Assembly: GCA_016702305.1 (NCBI GenBank)
Contig: JADJEH010000017.1
Location: forward strand, 372,001-436,000
DNA length: 64,000 bases
Direction: 5' to 3'
Source of the DNA: a bacterium
GTDB lineage: Bacteria; Electryoneota; RPQS01
The position numbers and the translations under genes are program-made. This document shows, piece after piece, positions 55,070 to 64,000 of this stretch (positions within the stretch are counted from its first letter, which is position 1; the number at the start of each line of letters is the position of its first letter). Below the pieces are notes generated by a model. That model saw only the letters and a list, made by a program, of their open reading frames with translations, did no database searches and had not been told where the DNA came from.

Positions 55070-57127
55070 ATGAGCAACTCTGTAAAGTTCATGCTGGCGG
55101 CGCTGCTGGTCTGTGCCGCAAATGCGTTGGCGCAATGGAACATGACCAATCCGAATGAAACCGCGCCGGGACGACCGCGCGGAGGCAAAGGGTTGGCGGT
55201 GGATCCGCCGGGGAATGCGTATGTACTGCCGGTGGTGAGTGGCGATCTGTATATGCGCTGGCGCTCCGTAGGGTCGGGTCAATGGTCGGCGAATGAATGG
55301 GTCAGCGATTCCAATGCAACCGCGCCTGTCAACGACGCAGCGATTGCGTGGAATGTGCAGCTTGACCAGCCGGTTGTGGCGTACGAAGCGAACAACCGAA
55401 TCTGGTTTGCAGCACGCAACGACTCGACGGGCTGGGTGCGCACGGCGCTGAGCGCGGCCGATGAAACGGCGTGGACGCCGGATATCGCGTGCAACGCTGA
55501 TGGTATCCTGTACGTCGTGTGGGTGGACGAGGACGGCGACGAATATCAACTCAATTATGCCTACTTTGACGGCGGAAGTTGGGAGACCAATGATATCGCG
55601 GCAGAATTGGGAGCATTCGGCACGGGCGCCGCGCCGCGCGTGGCCGTAGGACCGGACGGCGAGGGGCATATCACCTTTCGCGGCGTGGTTGTCGGCGCCT
55701 ATGCCGCGCAGCATGCGACAAATGAAGCGCTCGGCGAGGACAATTGGATTATCACGACGCTGCAGGTCCCGCACGCGGAGAGCTATCCGGGAGATGTTGC
55801 GGTGGACGCCAACGGCGGCGTGCATTGCGTGTCTCAGGGGAGCGAAGGATTCGGAATACCGCGACAGGTTTACTACCACACGCGTGATACCGCAGGGGAG
55901 TGGGCGTTTGGCACCAGCGTATCGGGGGAAACAAACGCAGGCGATGGACGCGTGGCTGTAAACAGTTTGTCCATGCCGCATTGTGTGTGGTTGGAGATTT
56001 CCGGAAACTTCTATACAGGGATGCTCGGCTATGCCACGGCAGAAACGGGCTGGACGGTCGGCACCGTGTATGGGAACTCGGACGGCGACGTCGCCTTGGC
56101 GATTGACGGCGGCAACTTCGGGCATCTGCTGATCAATGACATGTCGGGCAACGCGATTTATGAACGCTCGACGCTGCCGCTGGCGCCGCCGGAGCATTGG
56201 CCGGAGGTGACGCTCTCGCCGGACACGATTGATTTTGACACCGTCGTAGTTGGTGAAGGCGGCGAGATCATCGGCTGGGTACATAACTTCGGCGAGGTTG
56301 GTCTTGAGTTGGAGCGCGGGTTTGTTGCCGGAGACGGTTTCTCGGGCGGCGGAGTACTGCACGGCACGCTGTCTCCCAATGGCGGCGGGATGGGTACGAG
56401 TATCCACTTTGCGCCGGACGCGCCGGGCGAATACAGCGGTTGGTGGGTTGTTGAAACCAATGCGCCGACGTCGCCGGATTCGGTGGTCATGCGGGGCGTG
56501 GCGGTGCCGGATACGGTCTTTACGCCGGAGCTGCTGATTGATCCCACCGATATGCGATTTGATTCGGTGCGTGTCGGCGCGGACAGTGTGATGGCGGTGC
56601 GGTTGGAAAATGTCGGCGACAGCGTGCTGACGCTGTTTGACTTTGAGGTATTCGGCGAGGTCTTCAACGGGCCGCCGGGCTGGATCGTTGTCAATCTTGC
56701 CCCCGGCGCGTTCATGACAACCGGCGTGCGGTTCGCACCGACGGATGAGCGGATGTACGAGGGCTATGCCGTGGTGTTCAGCAACGCAGCGTCGAGCCCG
56801 GACACGATTTCGCTCGAAGGATTTGGAATTTGGCCTGACGCCGCCGGTGACGCACCGCTGCCGGACGAATTTTCGTTTGCGCCGCTCTATCCGAATCCGT
56901 TTAACGGCGCGGTGAATGTATCGTACACGTTGGCACGCGCGAGCTTGGTGTCGCTGCGGGTGTATGATGTGCTGGGTCGCGAGGTGAGCGTGTTGGTGGA
57001 CGCGGCGCAGAGCGCGGGCGAACACACGCTGCAATGGAACTGCGACGAGTGCGCGGCGGGAATCTATCTGCTGCGGTTGGAAGCGGCGGGGAATGTGCTT
57101 GTGCAGAAAGCGGCGTTTGTGAAATGA
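55070..57127 (+). CDS. Large exported protein with choice-of-anchor repeats and T9SS sorting domain
   Basis: A 685-residue protein from ATG 55070 (AGGAA seven bases upstream) with a signal peptide ending ANALAQ. The first 350 residues form WD-like or propeller-like repeats (LDQPVVAYEANNRIWFAARN, GILYVVWVDEDGDEYQLNYA). Two choice-of-anchor D/HYDIN-like modules follow (SPDTIDFDTVVVGEGGEIIG; DPTDMRFDSVRVGADSVMAV). The end PLYPNPFNGAVNVSYTLARA, VYDVLGREV and AGIYLLRLEAAG is a type A C-terminal sorting domain for type IX secretion. Probably surface-displayed or released. Confidence 0.88.
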   Translation: MSNSVKFMLAALLVCAANALAQWNMTNPNETAPGRPRGGKGLAVDPPGNAYVLPVVSGDLYMRWRSVGSGQWSANEWVSDSNATAPVNDAAIAWNVQLDQPVVAYEANNRIWFAARNDSTGWVRTALSAADETAWTPDIACNADGILYVVWVDEDGDEYQLNYAYFDGGSWETNDIAAELGAFGTGAAPRVAVGPDGEGHITFRGVVVGAYAAQHATNEALGEDNWIITTLQVPHAESYPGDVAVDANGGVHCVSQGSEGFGIPRQVYYHTRDTAGEWAFGTSVSGETNAGDGRVAVNSLSMPHCVWLEISGNFYTGMLGYATAETGWTVGTVYGNSDGDVALAIDGGNFGHLLINDMSGNAIYERSTLPLAPPEHWPEVTLSPDTIDFDTVVVGEGGEIIGWVHNFGEVGLELERGFVAGDGFSGGGVLHGTLSPNGGGMGTSIHFAPDAPGEYSGWWVVETNAPTSPDSVVMRGVAVPDTVFTPELLIDPTDMRFDSVRVGADSVMAVRLENVGDSVLTLFDFEVFGEVFNGPPGWIVVNLAPGAFMTTGVRFAPTDERMYEGYAVVFSNAASSPDTISLEGFGIWPDAAGDAPLPDEFSFAPLYPNPFNGAVNVSYTLARASLVSLRVYDVLGREVSVLVDAAQSAGEHTLQWNCDECAAGIYLLRLEAAGNVLVQKAAFVK

Positions 57128-57153
57128 GAGATTAGAGAGCTCGAGGCGGAGCG

Positions 57154-57339
57154 ATGCCGGAAGGCTGGGTGATGTTCCTGAAGATCGCCGGGCTGTTGAT
57201 CTTGTGGGTCGTGACGGACAAGATTGGCGATTTTCTGCTGGGGTTTTGGTCCACGGATAGCGGATCAATACCCGGGATGATCGTGCGGGTGTTTTTCTAT
57301 CTCGGCATCGTGTCACTGATCTGGTGGCTGGTGCCGTAG
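57154..57339 (+). CDS. Small membrane protein 1 of a tandem set
   Basis: A 61-residue protein from ATG 57154, with GAGG seven bases upstream. Two membrane helices (residues 6-20 and 41-59) surround a short loop with DKIGDFLLGFWSTDSG. It is the first of three closely spaced small membrane genes. No family was recognised. Confidence 0.5.
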   Translation: MPEGWVMFLKIAGLLILWVVTDKIGDFLLGFWSTDSGSIPGMIVRVFFYLGIVSLIWWLVP

Positions 57340-57372
57340 GGGAAAAGAAGCAATTAGAAACGGGGTCGGCCG

Positions 57373-57591
57373 ATGGATGATCCTGAACTTGGCACGTATT
57401 TAGTCTTTGGCGGCGCGTTCTTGTTGTGGGTCGTGTTCGAGCTGTGGTATTGGTTCGGGCGCCGCTGGTCGCCGGGCGAGGATTTCAAAGACGAAATCGT
57501 GCGGCAATATGGCGCGGCGAAGGCGTGGCGCTATTTGTTCATGTTCGTGATGATGCTGTTGGTGATCTGGGTGGTGATGACGAGCGGGTAA
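57373..57591 (+). CDS. Small membrane protein 2 of a tandem set
   Basis: A 72-residue protein with helices at about residues 8-27 and 51-70. The loop FGRRWSPGEDFKDEIVRQYG then AAKAWRYL shares the pattern YGAA, basic residue, Tyr-Leu with the next gene, so the two look like paralogues. No known family. Confidence 0.55.
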   Translation: MDDPELGTYLVFGGAFLLWVVFELWYWFGRRWSPGEDFKDEIVRQYGAAKAWRYLFMFVMMLLVIWVVMTSG

Positions 57592-57604
57592 TGAAGTCAG
57601 AAAC

Positions 57605-57814
57605 ATGGTCATGAGAACTATCGTAACGATTGCGCTGATCGGCGCGTGGGCGGCGTTAGAATATTGGTGGTGGCGCTGGGAAAAACGGCGCGCAACGCAG
57701 CCGGAGTTAGCGGCGAAATATGGCGCGGCGCGGCGGGTGTATTATCTCGCGCTGGTCGGGTTGGTGGCCGTGGGGGTATGGTGGGCCTCGACGTGCGGTT
57801 GGTCGCCGGCTTGA
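57605..57814 (+). CDS. Small membrane protein 3 of a tandem set
   Basis: A 69-residue protein from ATG 57605 (ATG 57611 possible) with helices at about residues 4-20 and 45-62. ALEYWWWRWEKRRATQPELA, KYGAARRVYYLALVG matches small protein 2 in layout and in the YGAA block. It starts 13 bases after that gene, so co-transcription is likely. Confidence 0.55.
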   Translation: MVMRTIVTIALIGAWAALEYWWWRWEKRRATQPELAAKYGAARRVYYLALVGLVAVGVWWASTCGWSPA

Positions 57815-57987
57815 CGTGTGCCACCCCCCTCGGGTAGGGGCGAAGTGACGCAGTGACGGAAGGCGGACCCCCATCCCATGACCACATTCCTCTTGAACAG
57901 AGGAAGGGGGAGCGGAACGGGATGTGGTGGATTGTTGTTTAATGTGGACTATTGCTCGCGCCGGGCCATCGAAATGAGGAATGTTGT

Positions 57988-60900
57988 ATGCTGCGAAAAC
58001 TGACTATCTCCAGTGGAATCCTGCTCTTACCTGTGTTGGTTTGGGCACAGTTCTATTGGCCCCAAGACGGGATGGCAATTCGTCAGGGGGCGCATCTCGG
58101 TTGGAGCGGCGCCGCAGTGGCGGCGGGTAACGACGTGGCGCTGTTCTACTATGATTGCTTGCGGGATGGTACGCGCGACGTGTGGGGGACGCGCATCGCT
58201 GCAAATGGCGAACACGTGTGGGGCCAGGACGGGACGCTCGTAGCGGGCAGCAGCAGCGAACAGCGCGCGCCCGTGGCAGCGGCCTACGCGGATGGGAGCG
58301 TGCTGGTGGTGTGGGAAGACTATTCAGTCGGGCGCTTCCGCGATCTGGTGGCGCAGCGCTATGATGCCAGCGGCAATGCGCTGTGGTCACCGCAGAGTGG
58401 CGTGGTTGTGGTGCAGCAGGAGCGCGATCAGTTTGACGCAAAGCTCGCCATAAATGCAAACGGCTTCGCATTTATCGCGTTCACAGACGACCGCTTGACC
58501 GTGGGCGCTGAGACGCGCCTGAATAGTTTTGCGCAGGTGCTCACACCGGATGGTCAGCGCGTCGGGCCACCCGACGGGATTCAACTGCTGGACCGATCGG
58601 TGGAGTACAATCAGGCGCTTGACGTATCGTGCGTGGGCGATGACGCGTACGTTCTGAACAGCATGAACAGCGTTACCAACGACTTGGTCATCCAGAAAAT
58701 TTCCACCGACGGTGCGTTAGGTTTTCCAAACGAAGAAGCGGTGGCCGAGTATGCCGACTTCGGTACGCACCGGTTGATCGCCATTGAAAACGGACTGGCG
58801 CTGTCGTGGGCGGCGCGGGGCGGCGACAACTATGGCGATGCGCGCCTGACGCTGCTGGATACAAATCGGCAGCCGCTGCCGGGCTGGTCGGCGGCGGGTG
58901 TGCTTGTTGCGGAGGGACCGCAGGTGCAGGCGATTCGCGCAATGACCGAAGCGCCGGACGGCGGAGTCGTTGTGGCGTTGGCGGACTTTGAATTTGATCC
59001 CGATGAAGCGGGACTCGCACTCTATCGCTTCAGCCGCGACGGAGCGCTCCTGTGGGGGCCGATTGAATTCGGCACGGCGGCGCTGCGTACGACGCCGGTG
59101 GATTGGTATTGGGAGGGTGATGAGTTGGTGATCGTGTGGACGGAGATCGAGAATTTTACGCACTATGTGACACACACCCAGAAGCTGGCCAACAACGGTC
59201 AGAAGCTGTGGGGCGAAGCGGGCAATGTCGTGTGGGAACGCGAGGGTAAGAAGCTGCGCGCGGAGGTTGAGAAGCCTGCTAACGCGGCGGCGCGGCTGGT
59301 CGTTGTATCGGGGCGTTCGATCATGCAGCCGGAGAGTTTGTTCGTCGGCGAACTGAATAGCGCCGGACAATTGGCGCAGGCGGAATTTGTCAGCGGCGGT
59401 TTGACGTATGACACCTACGATCCGCGGTCGGCAGTGATGGGCGACGATCGGTTCGTGGTGATTTGGAGCGACAGCCGGTCGGACCTGAATCGCGACGTGT
59501 ACTTTCAAATTCTGGATCGCAGCGGGAACGCGCTGTTGGAACCCAACGGACGGAAGCTGACTTCACACACTGAAGTTTCGATCTATGATCCACCGGCGGC
59601 GAGCGGTGACGGCGCCGGCGGCGCATTCATCTCGTGGATCGCGGATTCGGTCGGCGTGGCCAACATGCTGAACATCCAACATATTGATGCCAGCGGAGCC
59701 TTTCTGTGGGATGCTCCGGCGACGGTGTACACGCAGCACGGGTATCATGGACAGACGTACTTGATTCCCGACGGAGCGGGCGGCGTCTTTGTGGTGTTCG
59801 CGCGGTTCAACGAAGCCTTTGTGGCGCGGCCCTGCGTCGCGCACATCAACACGAACGGCGCGTTCACTTGGCAGCCCGAGTATCACGAGTTTCCCGGTGA
59901 AGCGGGCAACGACGTGATCTTGAGCGGCGCGGTGAGCGACGGAAATGACGGAGTGTTTCTGTCGGGAATTACGGGGCCGTGGACGGACACGCAGGCGGTG
60001 CTCTATCACATCGAGCGCGACGGTAGTTTCGGCGACGGATGGACGGATGCGGGGCGCACGTACGGCCCGGCGAACTCACGTGAACGGAACTCGCAGTTGC
60101 TACGGGTCGAAAATCACGCTTTGTTGACGTACGAGGTGCCGCACAGCGCAAACTCGGCGTTGTATCACGTACACGGTGTGCTGGTCACGGCGGAGGGCCA
60201 AGACGTGTGGGGCGCGGACGGCCGGCGGCTTTCACCGGATGGCGCGGCGGTGGTGCGGCACAAATTATCGGAGGATGGATTGGGCGGATTCCTGCTGGGC
60301 TATGAGGATTTCCGCACCGGTGATCACGCGCACGCCTATGTTGCGCGCTTTGATCAAAACGGCAATGCACTTTGGTCGAATGTCGAACGGCGCGCCGCTT
60401 CGCACAACGGTGATCAATCTGCGCTGGCGCTCACGCATGACGGACAGGGCGGCGCGTGGCTGGTGTGGGAAGACCTGCGAAACAGCGACCTCTATTCGGA
60501 GATAGACCTCTACGGCACGCATATCGCAGGCAACGGCGAGTATGCGACAATCGGCGGATTTACTTGGCCCGCGGAAGGCTACCCGATTTGCGATGTGCCG
60601 ACCTACCAGCAGGAACCGGTGCTGATGCCGTGGGTAAGCGGCAGCGCGCTGGCGGTGTGGAAAGACCTGCGCTCGAGCAATCCGGGGCGCTGCTGCGGCG
60701 CAGGGGCGGTGGGAGATATTTTCAATAATGTTTACGGGCAGGTGCTGTCGGAAGTGTCCTTGGGGGTAGACGACGAACGTAGCGCGGTGCTGCCGGACGC
60801 AATAGAACTCGCGGCCTATCCCAATCCGTTTAATCCAAGTTCACAATTGGCGTTTACGCTGCCGCGCAACTCGCATGTGACGTTGACGATTTACAATCTG

Positions 60901-61059
60901 CTGGGTCAGGCGGTCGAGACACTGCTTGATCGGCCGATAAGTGCAGGCGCTCATGCGCTGATGTGGGACGCGAGCGCGCAAACCAGCGGGCTGTATTTTG
61001 CAAAACTCGAAACGGATGCGGGGTTGAGCGCCGTGACGAAGTTGGTGCTGGTAAAATAG
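57988..61059 (+). CDS. Very large exported protein with T9SS sorting domain
   Basis: Start chosen at ATG 57988 with GAGGA seven bases upstream, giving a signal peptide (SSGILLLPVLVWAQ). The 1,023-residue product is built from propeller-like repeats with a recurring pattern such as GSVLVVWEDYSVGRFRDLVA, RFVVIWSDSRSDLNRDVYFQ, GGFLLGYEDFRTGDHAHAYV and GGAWLVWEDLRNSDLYSEID. The end LAAYPNPFNPSSQLAFTLPR, IYNLLGQAVETLL and SGLYFAKLETDAG is a type A sorting domain. Probably a secreted surface protein; the ligand or substrate is unknown. Confidence 0.9.
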   Translation: MLRKLTISSGILLLPVLVWAQFYWPQDGMAIRQGAHLGWSGAAVAAGNDVALFYYDCLRDGTRDVWGTRIAANGEHVWGQDGTLVAGSSSEQRAPVAAAYADGSVLVVWEDYSVGRFRDLVAQRYDASGNALWSPQSGVVVVQQERDQFDAKLAINANGFAFIAFTDDRLTVGAETRLNSFAQVLTPDGQRVGPPDGIQLLDRSVEYNQALDVSCVGDDAYVLNSMNSVTNDLVIQKISTDGALGFPNEEAVAEYADFGTHRLIAIENGLALSWAARGGDNYGDARLTLLDTNRQPLPGWSAAGVLVAEGPQVQAIRAMTEAPDGGVVVALADFEFDPDEAGLALYRFSRDGALLWGPIEFGTAALRTTPVDWYWEGDELVIVWTEIENFTHYVTHTQKLANNGQKLWGEAGNVVWEREGKKLRAEVEKPANAAARLVVVSGRSIMQPESLFVGELNSAGQLAQAEFVSGGLTYDTYDPRSAVMGDDRFVVIWSDSRSDLNRDVYFQILDRSGNALLEPNGRKLTSHTEVSIYDPPAASGDGAGGAFISWIADSVGVANMLNIQHIDASGAFLWDAPATVYTQHGYHGQTYLIPDGAGGVFVVFARFNEAFVARPCVAHINTNGAFTWQPEYHEFPGEAGNDVILSGAVSDGNDGVFLSGITGPWTDTQAVLYHIERDGSFGDGWTDAGRTYGPANSRERNSQLLRVENHALLTYEVPHSANSALYHVHGVLVTAEGQDVWGADGRRLSPDGAAVVRHKLSEDGLGGFLLGYEDFRTGDHAHAYVARFDQNGNALWSNVERRAASHNGDQSALALTHDGQGGAWLVWEDLRNSDLYSEIDLYGTHIAGNGEYATIGGFTWPAEGYPICDVPTYQQEPVLMPWVSGSALAVWKDLRSSNPGRCCGAGAVGDIFNNVYGQVLSEVSLGVDDERSAVLPDAIELAAYPNPFNPSSQLAFTLPRNSHVTLTIYNLLGQAVETLLDRPISAGAHALMWDASAQTSGLYFAKLETDAGLSAVTKLVLVK

Positions 61060-61094
61060 CCAGCGCAGGCGCTGGACCCGTTGCCGCTGCCGCG
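61060..61094 (-). repeat. REP-E palindrome copy (inverted)
   Basis: CCAGCGCAGGCGCTGGACCC then GTTGCCGCTGCCGCG; inverse orientation of the 1836 and 23991 copies, directly after the stop of the large exported protein. Confidence 0.6.
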
Positions 61095-61101
61095 AACATG
61101 G

Positions 61102-61131
61102 AAAAGCCGAGGTGATCAACCTCGGCTTTTT
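61102..61131. terminator. Bidirectional hairpin terminator
   Basis: AAAAGCCGAGGTGATCAACC then TCGGCTTTTT: nine-base stem with A and T tracts, between convergent genes. Same outer sequence as the terminator at 8339. Confidence 0.9.
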
Positions 61132-61198
61132 GTTGTGTGTCGCCGCGCCAGTGACGCGGCTTAGGTTTGTCGAAAGCAAGGCGAGGGGAAGCCGAGAA

Positions 61199-62143
61199 CT
61201 ACCGGATGTCCCACTCGCAATTGTTGGCCGAGAAGACGGTGAGGATGTTGGCTTCGTAGCGCAGGCCGGTGACATCGCCCGAGGAGCGGCAGGTTTCGCC
61301 GATCTGATTTCCCGTGATCACATCGTACGGTGTGAAGGATGAGCCGCTTTGCGCAATGGCGAGCGTGTTGTCGGGTGACAGCCAGACGCGCTCGGCGCCG
61401 CGAATCTGCATGAACATGTCGCCGCGCGGAATCGTGCCGTCAAAGAAGCCGGCGTTGACGAGCGTAAGTGTGCCGGTGTTCTCCCAGATGCCCGCGACGG
61501 TGCAGGATCGGCCAAATCCGTAACCTTTCGCGGAGAGCGAGTATTGCTTCAGGCCGATGCGCTGATTCTCGGGCAGATTGGAATTGTCGTCGCACTCTTG
61601 ACCTTTTTCCTTCAGTAGATCGTAGAACGCGATGCGACCGTTGGCAACCTTCGCGCAGATGTTGCGGCACTCGACGGAGTTACCCAGCGTCTGCAGCACT
61701 TCGAACGATCCGGTTTGGCGCACGACTTCGACTTCGATTTGCAACTCGGCGGGAGTCTTCATTCCAAAGGCCGAAGCCAGCAGCGTGAAACTGTGTGTGC
61801 CGCGGCGAGCTTTGCCAAGATCAGGCGTGATTGAGACCACGACTCTGCCCGGCGGGTCCACGATGGCAGGTTTGATGGCGACATTGAGCCACTCAGGAGT
61901 GTCGGCTGCGGGTGCGAGCTGTATGGCGTACTCTTGTCCATTCTTCCACGAGACGTTGATGGGCACTTCGGCGGTCGTGCCCCACTCAACTTGCAGCGAA
62001 GATTGCTGCGCTTCGATAACAAGATCGCTTTTCTGCGCGGTGCCAAAACCTTCGGGCGCACTCTTGGAGCCGCCGCTTTCGGGGCCCTGGCAGGCACGCG
62101 TGAAGACAGAGGCCGCAATAACAAACAGGGCAATGGTTTTCAT
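61199..62143 (-). CDS. Exported hypothetical protein with a BACON-like region
   Basis: A 314-residue protein from ATG 62143 with a signal peptide (IALFVIAASVFTRAC; Cys18 could be lipidated). The N-terminal 120 residues (SSLQVEWGTTAEVPINVSWK, GRVVVSITPDLGKARRGTHS) look like a BACON/immunoglobulin-type module; the remaining part with several Cys (VECRNICAKV, GQECDD, GRSCTV, NNCEWDIR) is propeller-like. Function unknown. It lies 40 bases downstream of the serine-hydrolase gene and may be co-transcribed with it. Confidence 0.62.
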   Translation of the reverse strand: MKTIALFVIAASVFTRACQGPESGGSKSAPEGFGTAQKSDLVIEAQQSSLQVEWGTTAEVPINVSWKNGQEYAIQLAPAADTPEWLNVAIKPAIVDPPGRVVVSITPDLGKARRGTHSFTLLASAFGMKTPAELQIEVEVVRQTGSFEVLQTLGNSVECRNICAKVANGRIAFYDLLKEKGQECDDNSNLPENQRIGLKQYSLSAKGYGFGRSCTVAGIWENTGTLTLVNAGFFDGTIPRGDMFMQIRGAERVWLSPDNTLAIAQSGSSFTPYDVITGNQIGETCRSSGDVTGLRYEANILTVFSANNCEWDIR

Positions 62144-62183
62144 GGGTGGGACACTTTCTATTTAATGAGCAGAATCACGTTAC

Positions 62184-63866
62184 TTAATGTCGAACGACCG
62201 CGGGAAGAATGTATTGCTCGATGATGGCTTCGGGCTGCCAGAAGCGGCCATTGCGGAAGTTGCCCGAGGTGACGACGATGACCAAATCAAGTTCCGGGAT
62301 CACGGAGATATATTGTCCACCTGCGCCGCGCGCTTCATGCGCAATGAACGACTTGCCGCTCCAGTCATATTGGCGCTCCCACCAGAAGTAACCATAGCCG
62401 TTGTGCTGCTCGGTATTGGCGAGGGTGGTGTGGCGGCGCCAGGAATCCGCGACCCACGCGGACGGGAGCACGCGCCGACCTTGCCACTCGCCGCCATTCA
62501 AATAGAGTTGACCGATCTTGAGCATGTCGCGGGGGCGCATGAACATGCCGCCTGCGCCGTAGGTCTGTCCGGAGAAGTCGGTTTGCAAAATGTAATCGGT
62601 GATGCCGAGCGGCAGAAAGAGCGTTTCGTCCAAGAAGAGCTGCGGTGGCAGCGGCGATACGCTTGCGAGTATCGCACCGGCCAGACAGGCGTTGGCGGAT
62701 CCGTAATTGGCAACAGCGCCGGGTTCGTTGATCAGCGGGGCGCTAAGAATCGTGCGTGGCCAGTCGGGTGTTTGCTGATAGGCATCTTCCGAGGCCGCGG
62801 ATTCGTGGTCGGCGCCGAAATCCACAGCATCGAGTCCGGAGCTCATGGTCAGCAGATGGCCCACGGTGATGCGCGCTTTGCGCTCGTCGGTTGCGCGCGT
62901 GTCGAGCAACGCGGCGGGCAGATAGTCGTAGATGGGCGTGTCAAGACTCTTGAGCAGTCCGCGCTCGATCGCGCTGCCGATGGCCGCGCCGGTGAAGGTC
63001 TTTTGCGCCGAGCGCAGGTCGTGCGGTGTGACCGCGTCGTAACCCGCAAAGTACTGCTCGTAGGCTAATTTGCCGTGACGCGCAATCAGCACGCTGTGCG
63101 TGGCCGTTACAATTCCGGCGGCAACGCTGTCGGCAAGCCGGGATAGCGCACGCTCATCAAATCCGGCCGAGCTTGCTGAAATCTGTGTCCACTCGTCGGC
63201 ATCGGACGATTTGCTTGGTTCAGCGCGCGGGGCCCAGGATTCAGTTGCACGCCGCAGCGGAATTTGTGCAACCAGTCTTCCTGCCAGTTGCGGCATGAGC
63301 ACGATCTCGTCGGCGCGCAGAAGTGCAGCAAACTGTAATCCGGTGCGAAAGTCGCCAAAGAGCAGCGTGTCACCGTTCGCGGAAAAATTTCCGCACATGA
63401 GGCGCGGTGCGCGGCTGTCGCCGAGGATCAGGTAGGCTTCGTAGCTGTCGGCGGTGCAATTCTCTATACTGAGCAGGACGCGGTTGTCCATCTCGGGGAG
63501 CATGAACGGAGACCAGTAGCCTGTGAAGGCCGACGCGTCGCTGCGTGTGAACGCGATGTGGTATTGGTGCACACCGGACTGGATAAAGCCGCGCATACCG
63601 AGCGAGTCCCGCAGCCCGTCAAACGTGACGCCGCCAAAGTCGGCGTGATCACATCCGTTCTGAGGTTTTAGCTCGGCAAGCCACTGCGTTGTGCCATTCG
63701 AGAGCGAGAGCAGCGTGGCCGTGTCGTTCGACAGAGACAGCGACACATTGAATCGGAATGGCGTGGGTGAAGCGATGGTGCCGCTCCAGCCACCTTCGTA
63801 GGTGCGAAGGTCGGCCGAGAAAGCTGCGGCAGTCAGCATGAGACAGAGCAGGCAGGGGCGAAGCAT
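62184..63866 (-). CDS. Exported serine hydrolase of the beta-lactamase (class C) family
   Basis: Start chosen at ATG 63866, with AGGA nine bases upstream, giving a signal peptide (LLCLMLTAAAFSA). The first 220 residues are an extra domain without a clear family. The hydrolase domain has DLRSAQKTFTGAAIGSAIER with the SxxK nucleophile pair, then NYGSANACLAGAIL in place of YxN, and HEARGAGGQYISVIPELDLV in place of the KTG box. Such proteins are esterases, D-peptidases or peptidoglycan-editing enzymes; true lactamase activity is unlikely. 560 residues. Confidence 0.88.
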   Translation of the reverse strand: MLRPCLLCLMLTAAAFSADLRTYEGGWSGTIASPTPFRFNVSLSLSNDTATLLSLSNGTTQWLAELKPQNGCDHADFGGVTFDGLRDSLGMRGFIQSGVHQYHIAFTRSDASAFTGYWSPFMLPEMDNRVLLSIENCTADSYEAYLILGDSRAPRLMCGNFSANGDTLLFGDFRTGLQFAALLRADEIVLMPQLAGRLVAQIPLRRATESWAPRAEPSKSSDADEWTQISASSAGFDERALSRLADSVAAGIVTATHSVLIARHGKLAYEQYFAGYDAVTPHDLRSAQKTFTGAAIGSAIERGLLKSLDTPIYDYLPAALLDTRATDERKARITVGHLLTMSSGLDAVDFGADHESAASEDAYQQTPDWPRTILSAPLINEPGAVANYGSANACLAGAILASVSPLPPQLFLDETLFLPLGITDYILQTDFSGQTYGAGGMFMRPRDMLKIGQLYLNGGEWQGRRVLPSAWVADSWRRHTTLANTEQHNGYGYFWWERQYDWSGKSFIAHEARGAGGQYISVIPELDLVIVVTSGNFRNGRFWQPEAIIEQYILPAVVRH

Positions 63867-63920
63867 GGGTGGTCCTACATGGTTGGGTCTGCGGGACCTC
63901 AACATGTTGCGGCGAAGAGC

Positions 63921-63943
63921 GTCACGCCAGAGGCGTGACCCAA
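63921..63943. repeat. REP-D hairpin copy
   Basis: GTCACGCCAGAGGCGTGACC then CAA; same layout as the copies at 53405 and 36392 with compensating stem changes. Confidence 0.65.
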
Positions 63944-63951
63944 GGCTGTGA

Positions 63952-64000
63952 TCAAGATAGGAGGCGGGATTTCAGCGCGGCGAGGTGTTCGGGACCGATG
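63952..64000 (-). CDS. C-terminal end of a gene cut by the right edge
   Basis: The minus strand reads IGPEHLAALKSRLLS and stops with TGA at 63952-63954. Fifteen residues are too few to name a family; the codon use looks coding. Confidence 0.3.
   Translation of the reverse strand, partial: IGPEHLAALKSRLLS

Noticed and set aside
55067..57316. A 749-codon open frame on the minus strand
   Set aside because: Shadow of the exported T9SS protein on the other strand; composition is Arg/His/Pro-rich and it has no domain.

Overview
The window reads as a chromosomal segment around the replication-initiation region of an uncultured, GC-rich, Gram-negative bacterium of the Fibrobacteres-Chlorobi-Bacteroidetes (FCB) type, for example Zixibacteria- or KSB1-like. 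The hints are two large exported proteins ending in a type IX secretion C-terminal sorting domain, a DUF4159/DUF4175 gene set, many lipoproteins, and the order rpmH-rnpA-yidD-yidC beside dnaA-dnaN. The phylum is an inference; no rRNA or tRNA gene was seen.

Layout. 1-2.6 kb: minus-strand DUF4175/DUF4159 membrane cluster, cut by the left edge. 2.7-5.6 kb: AT-richer patch with a broken two-gene operon (one a TIR/deoxyribosyltransferase-like protein) and a 1.5 kb gene desert. 5.6-8.3 kb: methyltransferase, CoA-transferase, universal stress protein. 8.4-19.8 kb: minus-strand run mfd, two paralogous exported proteins, GNAT, and three PpiC/SurA-type foldases. 19.9-26.4 kb: small metabolic, membrane and lipoprotein genes. 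26.5-27.2 kb: a REP-associated tyrosine transposase (RAYT) between copies of its probable REP hairpin. 27.2-30.8 kb: murQ-rsmG-mnmG with two parS sites and DnaA boxes. 31-47 kb: mixed metabolism (cstA, alcohol dehydrogenase, cytochrome c, queF, mnmE, mrr), with gaps filled by REP-like clusters. 47.4-49.8 kb: yidC-yidD-rnpA-rpmH leftward. 50.4-53.8 kb: dnaA, dnaN, dciA rightward. 53.8-61 kb: M48 protease, exported proteins and small membrane proteins. 61.2-64 kb: minus-strand exported protein and serine hydrolase.

How it works together. Gene polarity flips between rpmH and dnaA, as expected at a bacterial origin. dnaA, dnaN and dciA act in replication start; rpmH, rnpA, yidD and yidC form the usual ribosome/RNase P/membrane-insertion block; mnmE and mnmG act together on tRNA U34; parS sites mark the origin-proximal segregation locus although parAB is not in view. 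The foldases fit a cell exporting many envelope proteins.

Two themes deserve attention. First, several families of short palindromes, most of the clearest ones preceded by GTAG, fill gaps and enter genes, and one RAYT is present to account for them. Second, at least two dozen single-base indels break genes, including rpmH, rnpA and dnaN that cannot be lost; this points to consensus errors in the assembly, worst in mfd. Frameshifted genes are therefore annotated over their full reconstructed span.
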